NCBI GenBank assembly: GCA_902812405.1
Contig: CADDZI010000003.1
Span: forward strand, 41,747-105,746
DNA from: a bacterium
GTDB lineage: Bacteria > Vulcanimicrobiota > Vulcanimicrobiia > Eremiobacterales > Eremiobacteraceae
Length of the DNA: 64,000 bases
Reading direction: 5' to 3'
Shown: one piece after another, positions 32,972 through 41,967 of the stretch
Numbering within the stretch: position 1 is the first letter of the stretch
Layout of the letters: every line of letters begins with the position of its first letter
Notes under the pieces: model-generated
Seen by the model: the letters and a program-made list of their open reading frames with translations, nothing else
Databases searched by the model: none
Told to the model about the DNA's origin: nothing
Made by a program: the position numbers and the translations under genes

Positions 32972-35098
32972 TTACGAGACGGGTGCCAGCACCAGCACTT
33001 CTTCCGCCCCCAGCTCCAGCAGGCGCGACGCGAGGCTGCGGGGCCCAAAGAGACGCCCTTTCCCGCGCGGACCTTCCACAACGATCGTGGTGCCGGCGCG
33101 GGCTGCTGCGGCGACAAGGCCGCGCGCCGGGTCGGCGTCCTCCACGATTCTGAGCGTAGCACCCGCCGCGTGGGCCGTCTCCCGCAGCGCTTCCAACGCC
33201 GCCGACTCTCTCTCGTATCCGGGCGGCGCCACGTGCACGACCGCCAGGTCGGCATCCAGGCGACGCGCCAGCCGTGCCGCTCGTTGCACGAGCGTCGTGT
33301 CGCGTTCGCGGGCCGCGACACCCAGTACCAAATCCGAAACCGCGGAGAGCCGGCGGGCGCTCGTACGCACGCGCAGAGCCTCGCGTAGGGCCAGCTCCCG
33401 CAGCGCGATGAGGTTCTCCAGACGGAAGAATGACGTGAGCGCGGCTTCGATGCGTTCCGCGGGGTAGATCTTGCCGGCGCGCAGGCGCTCGCGCAGGCTG
33501 TGCGGGCTGGCATCGATGAGGACGACGTCGTCGGCCAGATCGAGCATTCCGTCGGGCAGCGTCTCGCGCACGCGGATCCCGGTGAGCCGCAGCACGATAT
33601 CACTCAAGCCCTCCAGGTGTTGAATGTTGAGCGTCGTCATCACCGAGATGCCGGCTCGCAGCACACTGAGCACGTCCTCGTAGCGCTTGGCGAACTTGCT
33701 TCCCGGCGCATTGGTATGCGCCAGCTCGTCAATGAGCACGACCTGCGGGCGCCGCCGCAGGACCGCCTCGAGATCGAGTTCCGCATCGTGCACGCCGCCG
33801 CTCTCCGTGCAGCGTCGCGGCAACACTTCAAGCCCTTCTGTTTTGCGCTCGGTGTCGGCGCGCCCGTGCGTTTCTACGAATCCGACGACGACGTCGACGC
33901 CGCGCTGCTTGAGCTGCTGGGCCTGCTCGAGCATCGCGTACGTCTTCCCGCAGCCGGCTGCGGCACCCAGGTACACGGTGAGACGTCCGTAGCCGATGCG
34001 CATGCGGTCGCGGGCCGAGCGAGCATACGGATGGTAGGAGAAGTCGCGGCTCGCCTTGCGCTCGGCCGGAAGGACGTGGCCGACGACAAGGACATCGCGA
34101 TCGACCGGCGCATTGAGAAGCTCGCCGGCCAGTTGACCTTTGGGCAGAGCGACGAACGACGCCCGCAGCGCGCTGAGCTTCGGCTTGTCGAACCGGAAAT
34201 CTTCCGGCCCCACTACCGTCGCCCCGAGGCTGGCCAACGCCTGGCTCAGCGCGGCAGCATCTACCCGAGGTCCGGCGCAGGCGGCCAAGTCAAGGTTGAA
34301 AGCGTCGGCGAAGGAGGCTGCTCGCTGCAGGAACGGCAGCGGGTCGACATCCGGCGTGACGAGCGCCAAAGCGCGCGAGACACCCGCGGCCGGCAATGAG
34401 GCTGCTGCCAGGCTATCCACGGTGTGGAGCATGAGCTCGCGCAACGCCCGCAGGGTTTGGGGCCGGAAAGGTCCTTGCAATGCCCGCGCCACGTCATCGG
34501 GATGGAGGATCCTGCCGGCGCGCAACCGGTCTTCAAGCTGCTCGGGGGCGACGTCGATGGCGACGACCTGATCGGCGGCCTTCAGAAACGAAAGCGGCAC
34601 GATCTCCCGCGCTGGAAAACCGATGAGGGATTCGGCGGCGGCGGCGCACGTCTCGACGTGGGCAACGTCGAGGCTACCCAGCACGCCGATGCCGGTCTCG
34701 CGCAGGGCCAGAGCGTCCTGCCAGCGCTTGGCGTGCGTCGCGCCCGGCACATTGGCGTGTGCCAGCTCGTCGAGAATGACAACCTGCGGACATGCGGCAA
34801 CCGCAGCCTCGTACTCGAAATCCTCAAAGACCGATCCGCCTCGCTCGATGCGCCGAGGAGGAATGCGCTCCAGGCCATCCAGCAGAGCCTCCAAGTCAGG
34901 GCGTTGTTTCGTCTCGATCCATCCCACCGCAACGCGCACGCCGCTGCGTTGCAGCTGCTGCGCCTCGCTGAGCAGGCGGTGGGTCTTACCGACCCCCGGG
35001 GCATAGCCGATGTAGACGGTCAGCTGGGCTTGCGTTCCAAACTCGCGCAGCAGTTCACGGGCGAAGACTTCCCGGTCCGCTCGGTCGCGGGTGTCCAT
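32972..35098 (-). CDS. Tandem KdpD N-terminal sensor protein lacking membrane and kinase domains
   Basis: 708 residues made of two KdpD-type modules. Copy 1: Walker A GYAPGVGKT (31-39), ILDELAHANVPG (108-119), then a UspA-like domain (about 240-345). Copy 2: Walker A GAAAGCGKT (378-386), VVLIDELAHTNAPGSKFAKR (453-472) with NIQHLEGLSD (491-500), and a second UspA-like domain to the end. A normal KdpD continues with four membrane helices and a histidine kinase; here both are absent and the N-terminal unit is duplicated. No kdpFABC or kdpE is nearby. It may act as a soluble nucleotide/c-di-AMP-sensing regulator. It is leftward and upstream of the NRAMP gene's stop region, not obviously co-transcribed. 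Confidence 0.9.
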   Translation of the reverse strand: MDTRDRADREVFARELLREFGTQAQLTVYIGYAPGVGKTHRLLSEAQQLQRSGVRVAVGWIETKQRPDLEALLDGLERIPPRRIERGGSVFEDFEYEAAVAACPQVVILDELAHANVPGATHAKRWQDALALRETGIGVLGSLDVAHVETCAAAAESLIGFPAREIVPLSFLKAADQVVAIDVAPEQLEDRLRAGRILHPDDVARALQGPFRPQTLRALRELMLHTVDSLAAASLPAAGVSRALALVTPDVDPLPFLQRAASFADAFNLDLAACAGPRVDAAALSQALASLGATVVGPEDFRFDKPKLSALRASFVALPKGQLAGELLNAPVDRDVLVVGHVLPAERKASRDFSYHPYARSARDRMRIGYGRLTVYLGAAAGCGKTYAMLEQAQQLKQRGVDVVVGFVETHGRADTERKTEGLEVLPRRCTESGGVHDAELDLEAVLRRRPQVVLIDELAHTNAPGSKFAKRYEDVLSVLRAGISVMTTLNIQHLEGLSDIVLRLTGIRVRETLPDGMLDLADDVVLIDASPHSLRERLRAGKIYPAERIEAALTSFFRLENLIALRELALREALRVRTSARRLSAVSDLVLGVAARERDTTLVQRAARLARRLDADLAVVHVAPPGYERESAALEALRETAHAAGATLRIVEDADPARGLVAAAARAGTTIVVEGPRGKGRLFGPRSLASRLLELGAEEVLVLAPVS

Positions 35099-35323
35099 GC
35101 CCTTCGTTTCTGTTCATCGCGTGGTTTTCTCTTTGCCTTGGCGGCATTGCCGGATGGGGAGGATGCGGATTCCACATCCGCCGGCCCCTGGGCCCGCCAG
35201 AAACATCGTTTTCAGCCGTGGACACGGGGTTGTCCGACGTTGCCTGGGCCTTGCCGCGAACGGGGTGACCCTACAGCATGTGTCGCCCCACCCGAACGAC
35301 GACGTGCCCAACCGACGAGACCT

Positions 35324-36688
35324 TTATGTTTTGCCCCACGTAAGGAACATGGCGGCGACACCCGCCACGAGCACGGCCACGGTTGTCCAGCCCAGGAGAT
35401 TGGCGCCCAGCCCGTTGCTGCGCTCGCCCATGATGCGCCGGTCGTTGGCCATTAGCATGACGAAGACGAGGAGAACCGGCGCAAGAAAACCGTTGATGAC
35501 AGCTGTCCAGAAGAGCGCGGCGATGGGATTGATGCCCATGAAGTTCATCTGCATGCCAGTCACCGTGGAGAGCGTAATGATGGCATAAAATTGGGGCGCT
35601 TTGGATGGACTGCGGCCCAAACCGTAACGCCACCCCATCGCCTCCGACACGGCATAGCCGGCCGACCCGGTGAGGATGGGCACCGTCAGGAAGCCTGCAC
35701 CGAGCAGGCCCACCGCCAACAAGACTTCGGCCCACCGGCCGGCCAAAGGTGCCAGCGCCGCAGCAGCATCTGCAGCCGAGCCGATGTGGGTGCGGCCGGC
35801 CTCGTGCAGCGTGGCGGCGGTGGCCAGAATAATGAAGTACATAACAACGTTCGAGGCGAGCATGCCGATATTGACGTCGGCCGCGGTGTAGACGAGCTCG
35901 CGGTCTGTCGTGCCTCGCCGTAGGGCCAGTGTCGTCCGGCCCATGGCAATGTCTTCTTCGACTTCCTGATTGGTCTGCCAAAAGAACATGTAGGGTGAGA
36001 TCGTCGTCCCTAAAATGGCAACCAGCGTCGTCACGTAGCCCGCATTCCACTGGATGTGCGGCAGGAATGTCCCGCGCACAACATCGGCGAGCTTGGGATG
36101 CGCGAAGAACGCGGCAGCGATGTAGGCGACGAGCGCCAGGCTCAACCATTTAAAGGTCGACGCGATGAGCCGGTACGACCCCCACACCTGGAGAGCAAGG
36201 ATGAGCAGCCCAACCGGGATGATCAGCGCGCCGATGCCGAGGCGGGGCGCCAGCAGATTCATCGCGGCGGCAATGGCGCCGATATCGGCTCCGGCGTTGA
36301 TCGTGTTGGCCAGCGCCAGCAGAGTCACAACCGGGAAGACGACCGCGCGCGGATAATGGCGCCGCATGACGCCGGCCAGACCTTGCCCGGTGACGAGGCC
36401 GATTTTCGCGCACGTGAATTGCACGGCGGCCATCATGGGGAAGGTGACAAGCGCCGTCCACAGGGTGGCAAAGCCGTAGCCGGCTCCGGCAACGGCGTAG
36501 GTGCCTATTCCGGAAGGATCGTCATCCGATGCACCGACGACAAGGCCTGGACCAAGGAGTCTTAGGATGCGACGAGCCAGGTTAGGCTCGCGCTCCAGAT
36601 GCATCTCGCGAACCCCGACGACGGAGGCCGGACGAACGGCCGCCTTCCCTTGTGCCGCACGGCCAGCCCCACGCCGCTTGCGGGTCAT
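35324..36688 (-). CDS. NRAMP-superfamily divalent metal transporter with altered core motifs
   Basis: A 454-residue membrane protein with about eleven segments. Helix 1 reads GASDDDPSGIGTYAVAG, where classical NRAMP has DPGN. Helix 6 reads AILGTTISPYMFFWQ, where Mn/Fe-selective members have an Ala-x-x-Met-Pro-His motif. The metal-ligand methionine is therefore absent, which in known NRAMP-related proteins goes with preference for hard metals such as magnesium or with other substrates. ATG 36688 is thirteen bases after the stop of the DUF5670 mini-gene; ATG 36604 is an alternative start closer to the first segment. Function is transport, with substrate uncertain. Confidence 0.88.
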   Translation of the reverse strand: MTRKRRGAGRAAQGKAAVRPASVVGVREMHLEREPNLARRILRLLGPGLVVGASDDDPSGIGTYAVAGAGYGFATLWTALVTFPMMAAVQFTCAKIGLVTGQGLAGVMRRHYPRAVVFPVVTLLALANTINAGADIGAIAAAMNLLAPRLGIGALIIPVGLLILALQVWGSYRLIASTFKWLSLALVAYIAAAFFAHPKLADVVRGTFLPHIQWNAGYVTTLVAILGTTISPYMFFWQTNQEVEEDIAMGRTTLALRRGTTDRELVYTAADVNIGMLASNVVMYFIILATAATLHEAGRTHIGSAADAAAALAPLAGRWAEVLLAVGLLGAGFLTVPILTGSAGYAVSEAMGWRYGLGRSPSKAPQFYAIITLSTVTGMQMNFMGINPIAALFWTAVINGFLAPVLLVFVMLMANDRRIMGERSNGLGANLLGWTTVAVLVAGVAAMFLTWGKT

Positions 36689-36701
36689 CGCCGGCGGACC
36701 C

Positions 36702-36857
36702 TCACGTCGTGCGTCTGCCCGTCAGGAGATTGAGGATGACGAGAACGACGGCGACGACGAGGGCGATGTGAATGAGGGCGCCGCCAATATGCAAGATGAG
36801 GCCAATCAGCCAGAAGACAAACAAGATGACGATGACGGTCCACAGTACTCCGGCCAT
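36702..36857 (-). CDS. lmo0937/DUF5670-like membrane mini-protein
   Basis: 51 residues with two hydrophobic helices separated by GGALIHI: VLWTVIVILFVFWLIGLI and, after the turn, IALVVAVVLVILNLLTG. The size, the WLIGL and HI-LVVAVV-LNLL pattern match the lmo0937/DUF5670 family of small membrane proteins of unknown role. GAGAGGAG lies about six bases before ATG 36857. It lies thirteen bases before the NRAMP gene and is probably its operon partner. Confidence 0.8.
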   Translation of the reverse strand: MAGVLWTVIVILFVFWLIGLILHIGGALIHIALVVAVVLVILNLLTGRRTT

Positions 36858-37074
36858 GTCTAACTCCTCTCAAAGTGGATGGATTTGGCGAAAGGGGATC
36901 GATCCAGGTGATGCGGTCCCTCAAAGCCGGTCGCAGTGCGCTGCCTGCCGGGAGCCACTAGGCTGCGTTGTACCCTGGTCCCGGACGTCTCAAACGGAGG
37001 TTCTGTCCCACAGCGGCACCGCACCGGTATTCCTTGCCCAAGCCCCCGCCCCGTCTCCACAAAACACAGAACTG

Positions 37075-37594
37075 ATGAAGCCGCGTTCAACAATCATGCT
37101 GTGCGCGGGCCTGCTCGTGGCGGCCTTCGTCCTCGACATGCTGACCCCGGAAGCACTCGTGGCAGCCATTTTGCTGACCGTCCCGGTGGCGCTGAGCAGT
37201 CTCGTGCTCGACCGACGCGTGACGACGGCATTCGTCGGTGCGGCGCCCGGTTCTTTCACTTGTTCCACGTCCACTGAGCGAAGGAGGCACGCTCGCCGTC
37301 ACGGATTCCGACCCGGTCGGCCGCTTAGCCCTGGAGGAGATGCGGGCGTCCTGCGCTGTGTGCGTGCCGCTGGTAAACCCGCGCATTCGTTTCGGCGTCC
37401 TGTGCCTGACCCTTGCCGGCGACACGCGGCGTCTGAAGGATCTCATGGGATGGGCAGTTGCCTTTGCCGAGCATGCGACGGTGGCGACGGAGCAGGCTGA
37501 ACTCTTCGTGCAGCTCGCTGAGAAGAACCTCGAGCTGGAACGCGCGACCCCCGAACAGTCGCGTCGCGGTGCGGCGTTCCGCAGCGTTTGGTAA
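37075..37594 (+). pseudogene. Decayed membrane-GAF sensor kinase fragment
   Basis: The ATG at 37075 opens a membrane segment (CAGLLVAAFVLDMLTPEAL and continuation to about 37250). The homologous continuation then moves to another frame, where TDSDPVGRLALEEMRASCA and RFGVLCLTLAG read as a GAF domain, followed by a helical signalling linker (VQLAEKNLELERATPEQS). The remaining kinase domains are absent and the frame ends at 37594. A frameshift plus an internal deletion thus separates the pieces. The original protein was probably a GAF-containing histidine kinase. Confidence 0.65.
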
Positions 37595-37890
37595 CCGCCG
37601 TCGGCGTGGCCGCCGAGGGCGGAGCCTACTTTGACCCGGCCGTTGCACACGTCGTGCTGCGCCGCATTGCCGGTCCCGCGGCTGCTCCGGCCGGACATTC
37701 GCCTCTGTCGGCACGTGAGACCGAGATCCTGCGGCTGGTCGCCGAGGGCTGCGCCAACGCGGAGATCGCACAACGTCTGTCGCTGGGCCTGGGCACGGTG
37801 AAAGGTCACATCCGCGACATCTTGGAGAAGCTGTCGGTCTCCGACCGCACGCAGGCGGCGGTCGTCGCCCTGCGCGACGGCATCATTTAG
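37588..37890 (+). pseudogene. LuxR-type DNA-binding remnant of a NarL-family response regulator
   Basis: About 100 residues. The start is TTG 37588 without a ribosome-binding site. The C-terminal HTH is intact: LSARETEILRLVAEG, then NAEIAQRLSLGLGTVKGHI. The preceding linker GGAYFDPAVAHVVLRRI is typical of NarL-family proteins, but the phospho-receiver domain is missing. It directly overlaps the end of the broken GAF sensor, so a deletion probably joined a kinase gene to the tail of its response regulator. It may still be expressed as a free HTH domain. It converges on tag with an eight-base overlap. Confidence 0.6.
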
Positions 37891-38527
37891 TCTCTGATAG
37901 CCTGCGCGGCTTGCCCCCGGCCGGTGGTGTCGCCTTTTCGGAATAGCGTGCGACCCCGCTAACTGGGGCAAGCCGTCGCCCTTGCAGTGAACAACCCACA
38001 ACGTGATCGTTGACCAAGCCGCACGCCTGCATGAACGCATAACAGACACCGGGACCGACGAACCGAAAGCCGCGCTTGCGAAGGTCGTGACTGAGAGCCT
38101 CCGCTTCGGGCGAGGTATACGGCACGCGGCCGGCGCGGAAGGCATTGATCGTGGGCCGGCCACCCACGAAACCCCAAATGTACCGCTGGAAACTCCCCTC
38201 CCGTGCGACGAGCGCTTCCATCGCCCGGGCATTGGCGATCGCCGCCTCGATCTTCGCACGATTGCGGACGATGCCCGTATCGCGAAGAAGGCGTGCAACA
38301 TCGGCCTGTCCGAAACGCGCGATGCGGCGGTAGTCGAACTCCGCAAAAGCACGACGGTAGTTGTCGCGCTTGCGGAGGATCGTGATCCACGAGAGCCCGG
38401 CTTGCGCGCCTTCCAGGAGCAAGAACTCGAACAAACGGCGGTCGTCCCGCACGGGCCGGCCCCACTCACGACCATGGTAGTCCTGCAACAGGGGATCGGT
38501 TGCAGCCCACGGACAGCGGTTCACCAA
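37883..38527 (-). CDS. tag: DNA-3-methyladenine glycosylase I
   Basis: 214 residues, the TAG family. It removes 3-methyladenine from alkylated DNA as the first step of base-excision repair in the cytoplasm. Landmarks are RCPWAATDPLLQDYHGREWG with Cys5 and His18 of the zinc snap, FEFLLLEGAQAGLSWITIL with the substrate pocket, and NDHVVGC near the C-terminus supplying the other zinc ligands. The last 35 residues are a basic extension. ATG 38527 gives the expected N-terminus. It converges with the LuxR-HTH remnant. Confidence 0.93.
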   Translation of the reverse strand: MVNRCPWAATDPLLQDYHGREWGRPVRDDRRLFEFLLLEGAQAGLSWITILRKRDNYRRAFAEFDYRRIARFGQADVARLLRDTGIVRNRAKIEAAIANARAMEALVAREGSFQRYIWGFVGGRPTINAFRAGRVPYTSPEAEALSHDLRKRGFRFVGPGVCYAFMQACGLVNDHVVGCSLQGRRLAPVSGVARYSEKATPPAGGKPRRLSETK

Positions 38528-38709
38528 GGTTGCCAGGTTGGGCGAGCGGGCGCGGGTCGCCTCGGGGGCAATGGCAGACCGGCGATTTTACGGGCTTTTT
38601 TCACTCCTTTCCCGCCCAAAAAGAAGCCCCAGGGGGATGGGTGGCAAGCCCGCATGAGGTCGACCCAAAGATTGCCAAGCCGGTCTGTTCCGGTCCGGGC
38701 GATCTCGAG

Positions 38710-39042
38710 TCAGAGCCTCCCGAGTCCGACGGCGTAACGGTCGAGGAGCCAAAAACCGATCGCCGTGGCGAGAACAAAGAGAACGTCAAGTGGCGTTTTC
38801 ATAGGTGTACGTGTTCTCCAGTGCGCCGATTGCTTGACGTTGTCGCGACGCGCGACGTAGCCGGTTGCCACTCCGTCAACCGTGATAGATCCGAGAGCCA
38901 AGGAGGGGGCTGAACTGGACGGAGCGGGAGACGGCGTCGGCGAGGGCGGCGGAGAGAGTGCGGGGTCAGACTGCCCGTTTGCTGGCCATGCCGATGCCAC
39001 CAGCACGCTGACCAGAAGTGCACCATACAATGTGGGAGACAT
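38710..39042 (-). CDS. Small exported/membrane protein with Pro-Ser linker, hypothetical
   Basis: About 110 residues: a signal-peptide-like start (LYGALLVSVLVASAWPANGQ), a Pro/Ser/Ala-rich linker, then a C-terminal hydrophobic helix (LDVLFVLATAIGFWLLDRYA). This suggests a secreted protein anchored by its C-terminus. No ribosome-binding site is seen for ATG 39042. A 30-residue version starting at ATG 38802, with GGAG about ten bases upstream, would encode just the terminal helix. No family recognised. Confidence 0.45.
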   Translation of the reverse strand: MSPTLYGALLVSVLVASAWPANGQSDPALSPPPSPTPSPAPSSSAPSLALGSITVDGVATGYVARRDNVKQSAHWRTRTPMKTPLDVLFVLATAIGFWLLDRYAVGLGRL

Positions 39043-39134
39043 GCACGTGCATGATAGCGCGGTCCAGATGGCGGCACCATCCGTCAAGCGGATGATCCTT
39101 CCGGATATCAGTCGTGCGAGATGGCAAAGGCCGC

Positions 39135-39515
39135 TCAGGCCCGCGGACCGGTTCGGCGATAGCTGCCGAGAGGCACTTCGGCCATGCGCGCCAGGAGCGC
39201 CACGCCCAAAACGATGAGCAGAAATGTGCCGTCCGGTTCAGGGACGATGCGCAAGAGGGCGAGGGCACAGTAGAGGGCAGCCATGAGGAAGAGCGGTCCG
39301 GTGAGGTAGCAGTGGAGGCGCCCGCAGCGCATCGCGTTGACAACGCACGCGCCTCCCATCACCGCAAATGCGACCAGCCACACCGGCAATCGCAGCGGTC
39401 CCAGTCCAAACCCGACAAACAAGGCAACCACCGGCAGGCACCACAGCCACAAAGCGCTGCGGCCGCACGCCAGATCGTCAGGTTTTTGCCCGTTGATCGG
39501 GCCTTGCTCAGACAA
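39135..39515 (-). CDS. Small four-helix membrane protein with MRCGRLHCYLTGP motif
   Basis: 126 residues with about four hydrophobic segments. The central NAMRCGRLHCYLTGPLFL, with two cysteines and a histidine in a loop or helix end, recurs in small bacterial membrane proteins of unknown function and could bind metal. The start is TTG 39515 because GGAGGG lies about five bases upstream; it overlaps the stop of the preceding gene by eight bases, implying coupling. Mercury-resistance or copper-related transport is possible but unproven. Confidence 0.72.
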   Translation of the reverse strand: MSEQGPINGQKPDDLACGRSALWLWCLPVVALFVGFGLGPLRLPVWLVAFAVMGGACVVNAMRCGRLHCYLTGPLFLMAALYCALALLRIVPEPDGTFLLIVLGVALLARMAEVPLGSYRRTGPRA

Positions 39516-39804
39516 CGGACCCTCCGGCCGGAATATTGGCAGGCCGCCAGGTTTCATCGTCGCCGGCAGGCGTGAGCAGCCCCAAGCCGGTGAGGATCTC
39601 AAACAGTTGACGCGTCCGCTTGCGATCGTGCTTGTTGGGCATACCCTGCCATAGCATGGCTACGCGCGAGACCGTCACGGGCACACCCGTCAGGACATTG
39701 CGGACGATGAACCCCGGATCGAAGCCCAGCTTGCGCAAGGCCCCCAGAACCTCGTCCCGGCGGCCCGCCCCCTCCAGGTAAGCTTGAAACTCCTGTTCCG
39801 TCAT
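39508..39804 (-). CDS. Small soluble hypothetical protein
   Basis: 98 residues, helical and charged, with no membrane segment or motif. It begins MTEQEFQAYLEGAG, and its later part (MPNKHDRKRTRQLFEILTGL) could be a small nucleic-acid- or partner-binding helix bundle. It overlaps the start of the downstream four-helix membrane-protein gene by eight bases, suggesting the two act together. No ribosome-binding site is visible before ATG 39804. Not recognised. Confidence 0.6.
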   Translation of the reverse strand: MTEQEFQAYLEGAGRRDEVLGALRKLGFDPGFIVRNVLTGVPVTVSRVAMLWQGMPNKHDRKRTRQLFEILTGLGLLTPAGDDETWRPANIPAGGSVV

Positions 39805-39987
39805 CGCCGCGTCGTTCGCCCCAGTGATTTACGGAGGCACCCGTGGAGCTCATTCGGAGCAGCACGCCGGAGTGCCTGGTCGTCGCGCAGAGGACGACGG
39901 ATCACATGTACGACGGGCGGCCTTGGGTGTACCGTTGGCCCCGGCGCCGTGCGTGACCATCCCACATGGCGAGATGCTCGCCTGCGA

Positions 39988-41322
39988 CTAGCGCGATGCC
40001 GAAACCTGCCTCAGGAGGTTTCGCGCAAGCGGCGCTTGGTAGGGGTTGAAAAACGGATTAATGCTGAGAGCGGCGCGCAGGTGAGCGATACCAGCCGCGC
40101 GACGGCCGTTCTGCAATTCTATGACGCCGGTGTGGAACAGCAGCCGGGCATCCACGGAGCCCATCGCCGTTGCCCGTTCGGCGTGCGGCAATGCCTCGCG
40201 CCATCGTCCGGCCATCGCCAAAGCCCATGCCAGAGTGTCCTCGGCGTAGACGTCGTCGCGCGCCGTCATGTCGCGGCGGGCGATCGCCACCGCGTGAGCA
40301 GGCTGGAGATGGTGATCGCTGTAGAAGATCGCGATCAACCGGTCGTTGATACCTTGCGTATTCCCGATGTGTTCGATCGCTCCAATGAGGTCTCGTGTCA
40401 CCCGAGCGCCGGCGCGATCGCCGAGCGCAAGCTGCGCATCGTATTCGTAGCCCAGTGTTTCGGGAAGCGGGTACACATCGGCGGAGGCGCGCGCCGCCGC
40501 CTCCGCCTCGCGCCAACGGCGTGACGCCCAGTACACTTTGGCCAAACCGTTGGTGGCGTGCCAATAGCCGGGATACAGAACCAGGGCTTCTCGGTACTCG
40601 CGTTTCGCGGCTACCAGATCACCTGCCTCGAACGCCAATTCCCCGGATCGCCAGTGAAACCACGCCCGGTTTTCAGCCGGCAGGTAGGAGTTGCTGTCCG
40701 CATCTGCCGCGGCCCGGCGAATCAGATCGCGCGCTGCATCCAAGCGTCCGGTTAGTTCCGCATACCGAGCGGCCACGGTCTCCCATGCCGTGGTGGCGCG
40801 CGTGGCCGCACCGCCTTGCAAGAGACGGCGGGCTTGAGAGTAATCTCCCAACTCCATGGCCAGCGACGCGGCGGTGGCTCGCGCACCGGGATCCCACGGC
40901 GTCAGCAAAACGACGTCATCGGCGTACTGTTTGGCGAGCCGGAACTTGTGAAGGGCCGTATAGGCGGATGCCAGGGTAGCCTCCGCGGCGACATTGTACC
41001 GCGGCTGGTAACGCATTGCGAGGCGCGCATTGGCGACGGCACGCAGGAGATCCCCGACATCCGGTACCTCGCGAAAGCGCTGCAGGTACTGTCCGGCCAG
41101 CATCCGTGCATCGAGTTGGTCCGGATGCCGACGGACGTCGGCCTCCAAGTCGGCGATCATGCCGTTGCGGTAGAGGTAGTCGGGCGTCACCGGCGCTGGG
41201 GTCACCCGGGCGGTGGCCGCATCGGGCAACGCGACAGCGGAGCGCATGACGAACGGCCAGGCGGCAAGCGCCGCAAGGGCGCCCACCGCCAGGCCGAGGA
41301 CCACGCGGGCTCGCAGTCGCAT
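39988..41322 (-). CDS. TPR-repeat protein with N-terminal signal/anchor
   Basis: 444 residues. The N-terminal helix VVLGLAVGALAALAAWPFVM is a signal anchor or signal peptide. The rest is a run of TPR-like helix pairs, for example the end repeats HAERATAMGSVDARLLFHTG and RRAAGIAHLRAALSINPFFN. Such proteins are periplasmic scaffolds. The gene is immediately downstream (eight bases) of two DUF4331 genes, a pairing that suggests a joint envelope function. No enzymatic motif. Confidence 0.82.
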   Translation of the reverse strand: MRLRARVVLGLAVGALAALAAWPFVMRSAVALPDAATARVTPAPVTPDYLYRNGMIADLEADVRRHPDQLDARMLAGQYLQRFREVPDVGDLLRAVANARLAMRYQPRYNVAAEATLASAYTALHKFRLAKQYADDVVLLTPWDPGARATAASLAMELGDYSQARRLLQGGAATRATTAWETVAARYAELTGRLDAARDLIRRAAADADSNSYLPAENRAWFHWRSGELAFEAGDLVAAKREYREALVLYPGYWHATNGLAKVYWASRRWREAEAAARASADVYPLPETLGYEYDAQLALGDRAGARVTRDLIGAIEHIGNTQGINDRLIAIFYSDHHLQPAHAVAIARRDMTARDDVYAEDTLAWALAMAGRWREALPHAERATAMGSVDARLLFHTGVIELQNGRRAAGIAHLRAALSINPFFNPYQAPLARNLLRQVSASR

Positions 41323-41330
41323 CCGCTACT

Positions 41331-41957
41331 CTAGTAGGGTTGGTTCACGTACGGGAACGTGTTGCCGTAGCTTTGGAAGGTTCCCTCGCCATTGGAAAGG
41401 TTGTCGTCGCTGAGACACCAGGACTCATTTCCATCATCCGGGGCGCCTCCCAGGGCGGGCACCGTGTTGCCGAAGATAATCCCCAGCGACGTTTTGATGG
41501 TATCGTCGTTCAGCCAGCGGCCTCCGAACTTGCTGCCGGTGGCCCCACCGGTCTCCACACCGAGGTAGGCCGCACACGGCGCATTCGGCGGACCGCATCC
41601 GGCAACCGTCTGGCTGAGGTCAACCTTCATCTCGTCGGGGATGAGAACCGAGACGATGAAATTGCTGATGGCGGAGCTGCGGTTGGCGACACCGCCCGCG
41701 GCCGGAGGACCCAGGAATGTTTGGATCGCAGTTTGCAGAGCACCGTCATTCGTCGGGGAGCTGCGATTTGTCTGGTCGTGATTGGCGAACGCTTCAAAGG
41801 CCTCTTTGACGGCCGGCCGCGAAAGGCGTTCGATCTGCTGGTACTGGGGGACCGTACGGTTGGGCGGTAGTTGGTTGCCCACCGTGTTGCCGCCGCATCC
41901 GGCCAATGCAGCCAGGGCGGCACCGGTCAGGAGCACTCGGAAAGGATGGCGTTGCAT
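41331..41957 (-). CDS. DUF4331-like lipoprotein (C-terminal-half type)
   Basis: 208 residues. Lipoprotein signal with LAALAGC (Cys21). The mature part resembles the C-terminal half of DUF4331 proteins: VNPxL-like start replaced by LSRPAVKEAFEAFANHDQ, later YLGVETGGATGSKFGGRWLN followed by DDTIKTSLGIIFG. DUF4331 is a periplasmic domain of unknown function. The companion gene upstream (41968) carries the N-terminal half, so the family's usual single chain is split in two here. Confidence 0.78.
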   Translation of the reverse strand: MQRHPFRVLLTGAALAALAGCGGNTVGNQLPPNRTVPQYQQIERLSRPAVKEAFEAFANHDQTNRSSPTNDGALQTAIQTFLGPPAAGGVANRSSAISNFIVSVLIPDEMKVDLSQTVAGCGPPNAPCAAYLGVETGGATGSKFGGRWLNDDTIKTSLGIIFGNTVPALGGAPDDGNESWCLSDDNLSNGEGTFQSYGNTFPYVNQPY

Positions 41958-41967
41958 AATCTTCCTC

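Noticed and set aside
37087..38475. 462-codon open frame on the - strand
   Set aside because: Runs across tag in a wrong frame and the sensor remnant; protein is Ser/Arg-rich with no domain, while tag has full signatures in another frame.
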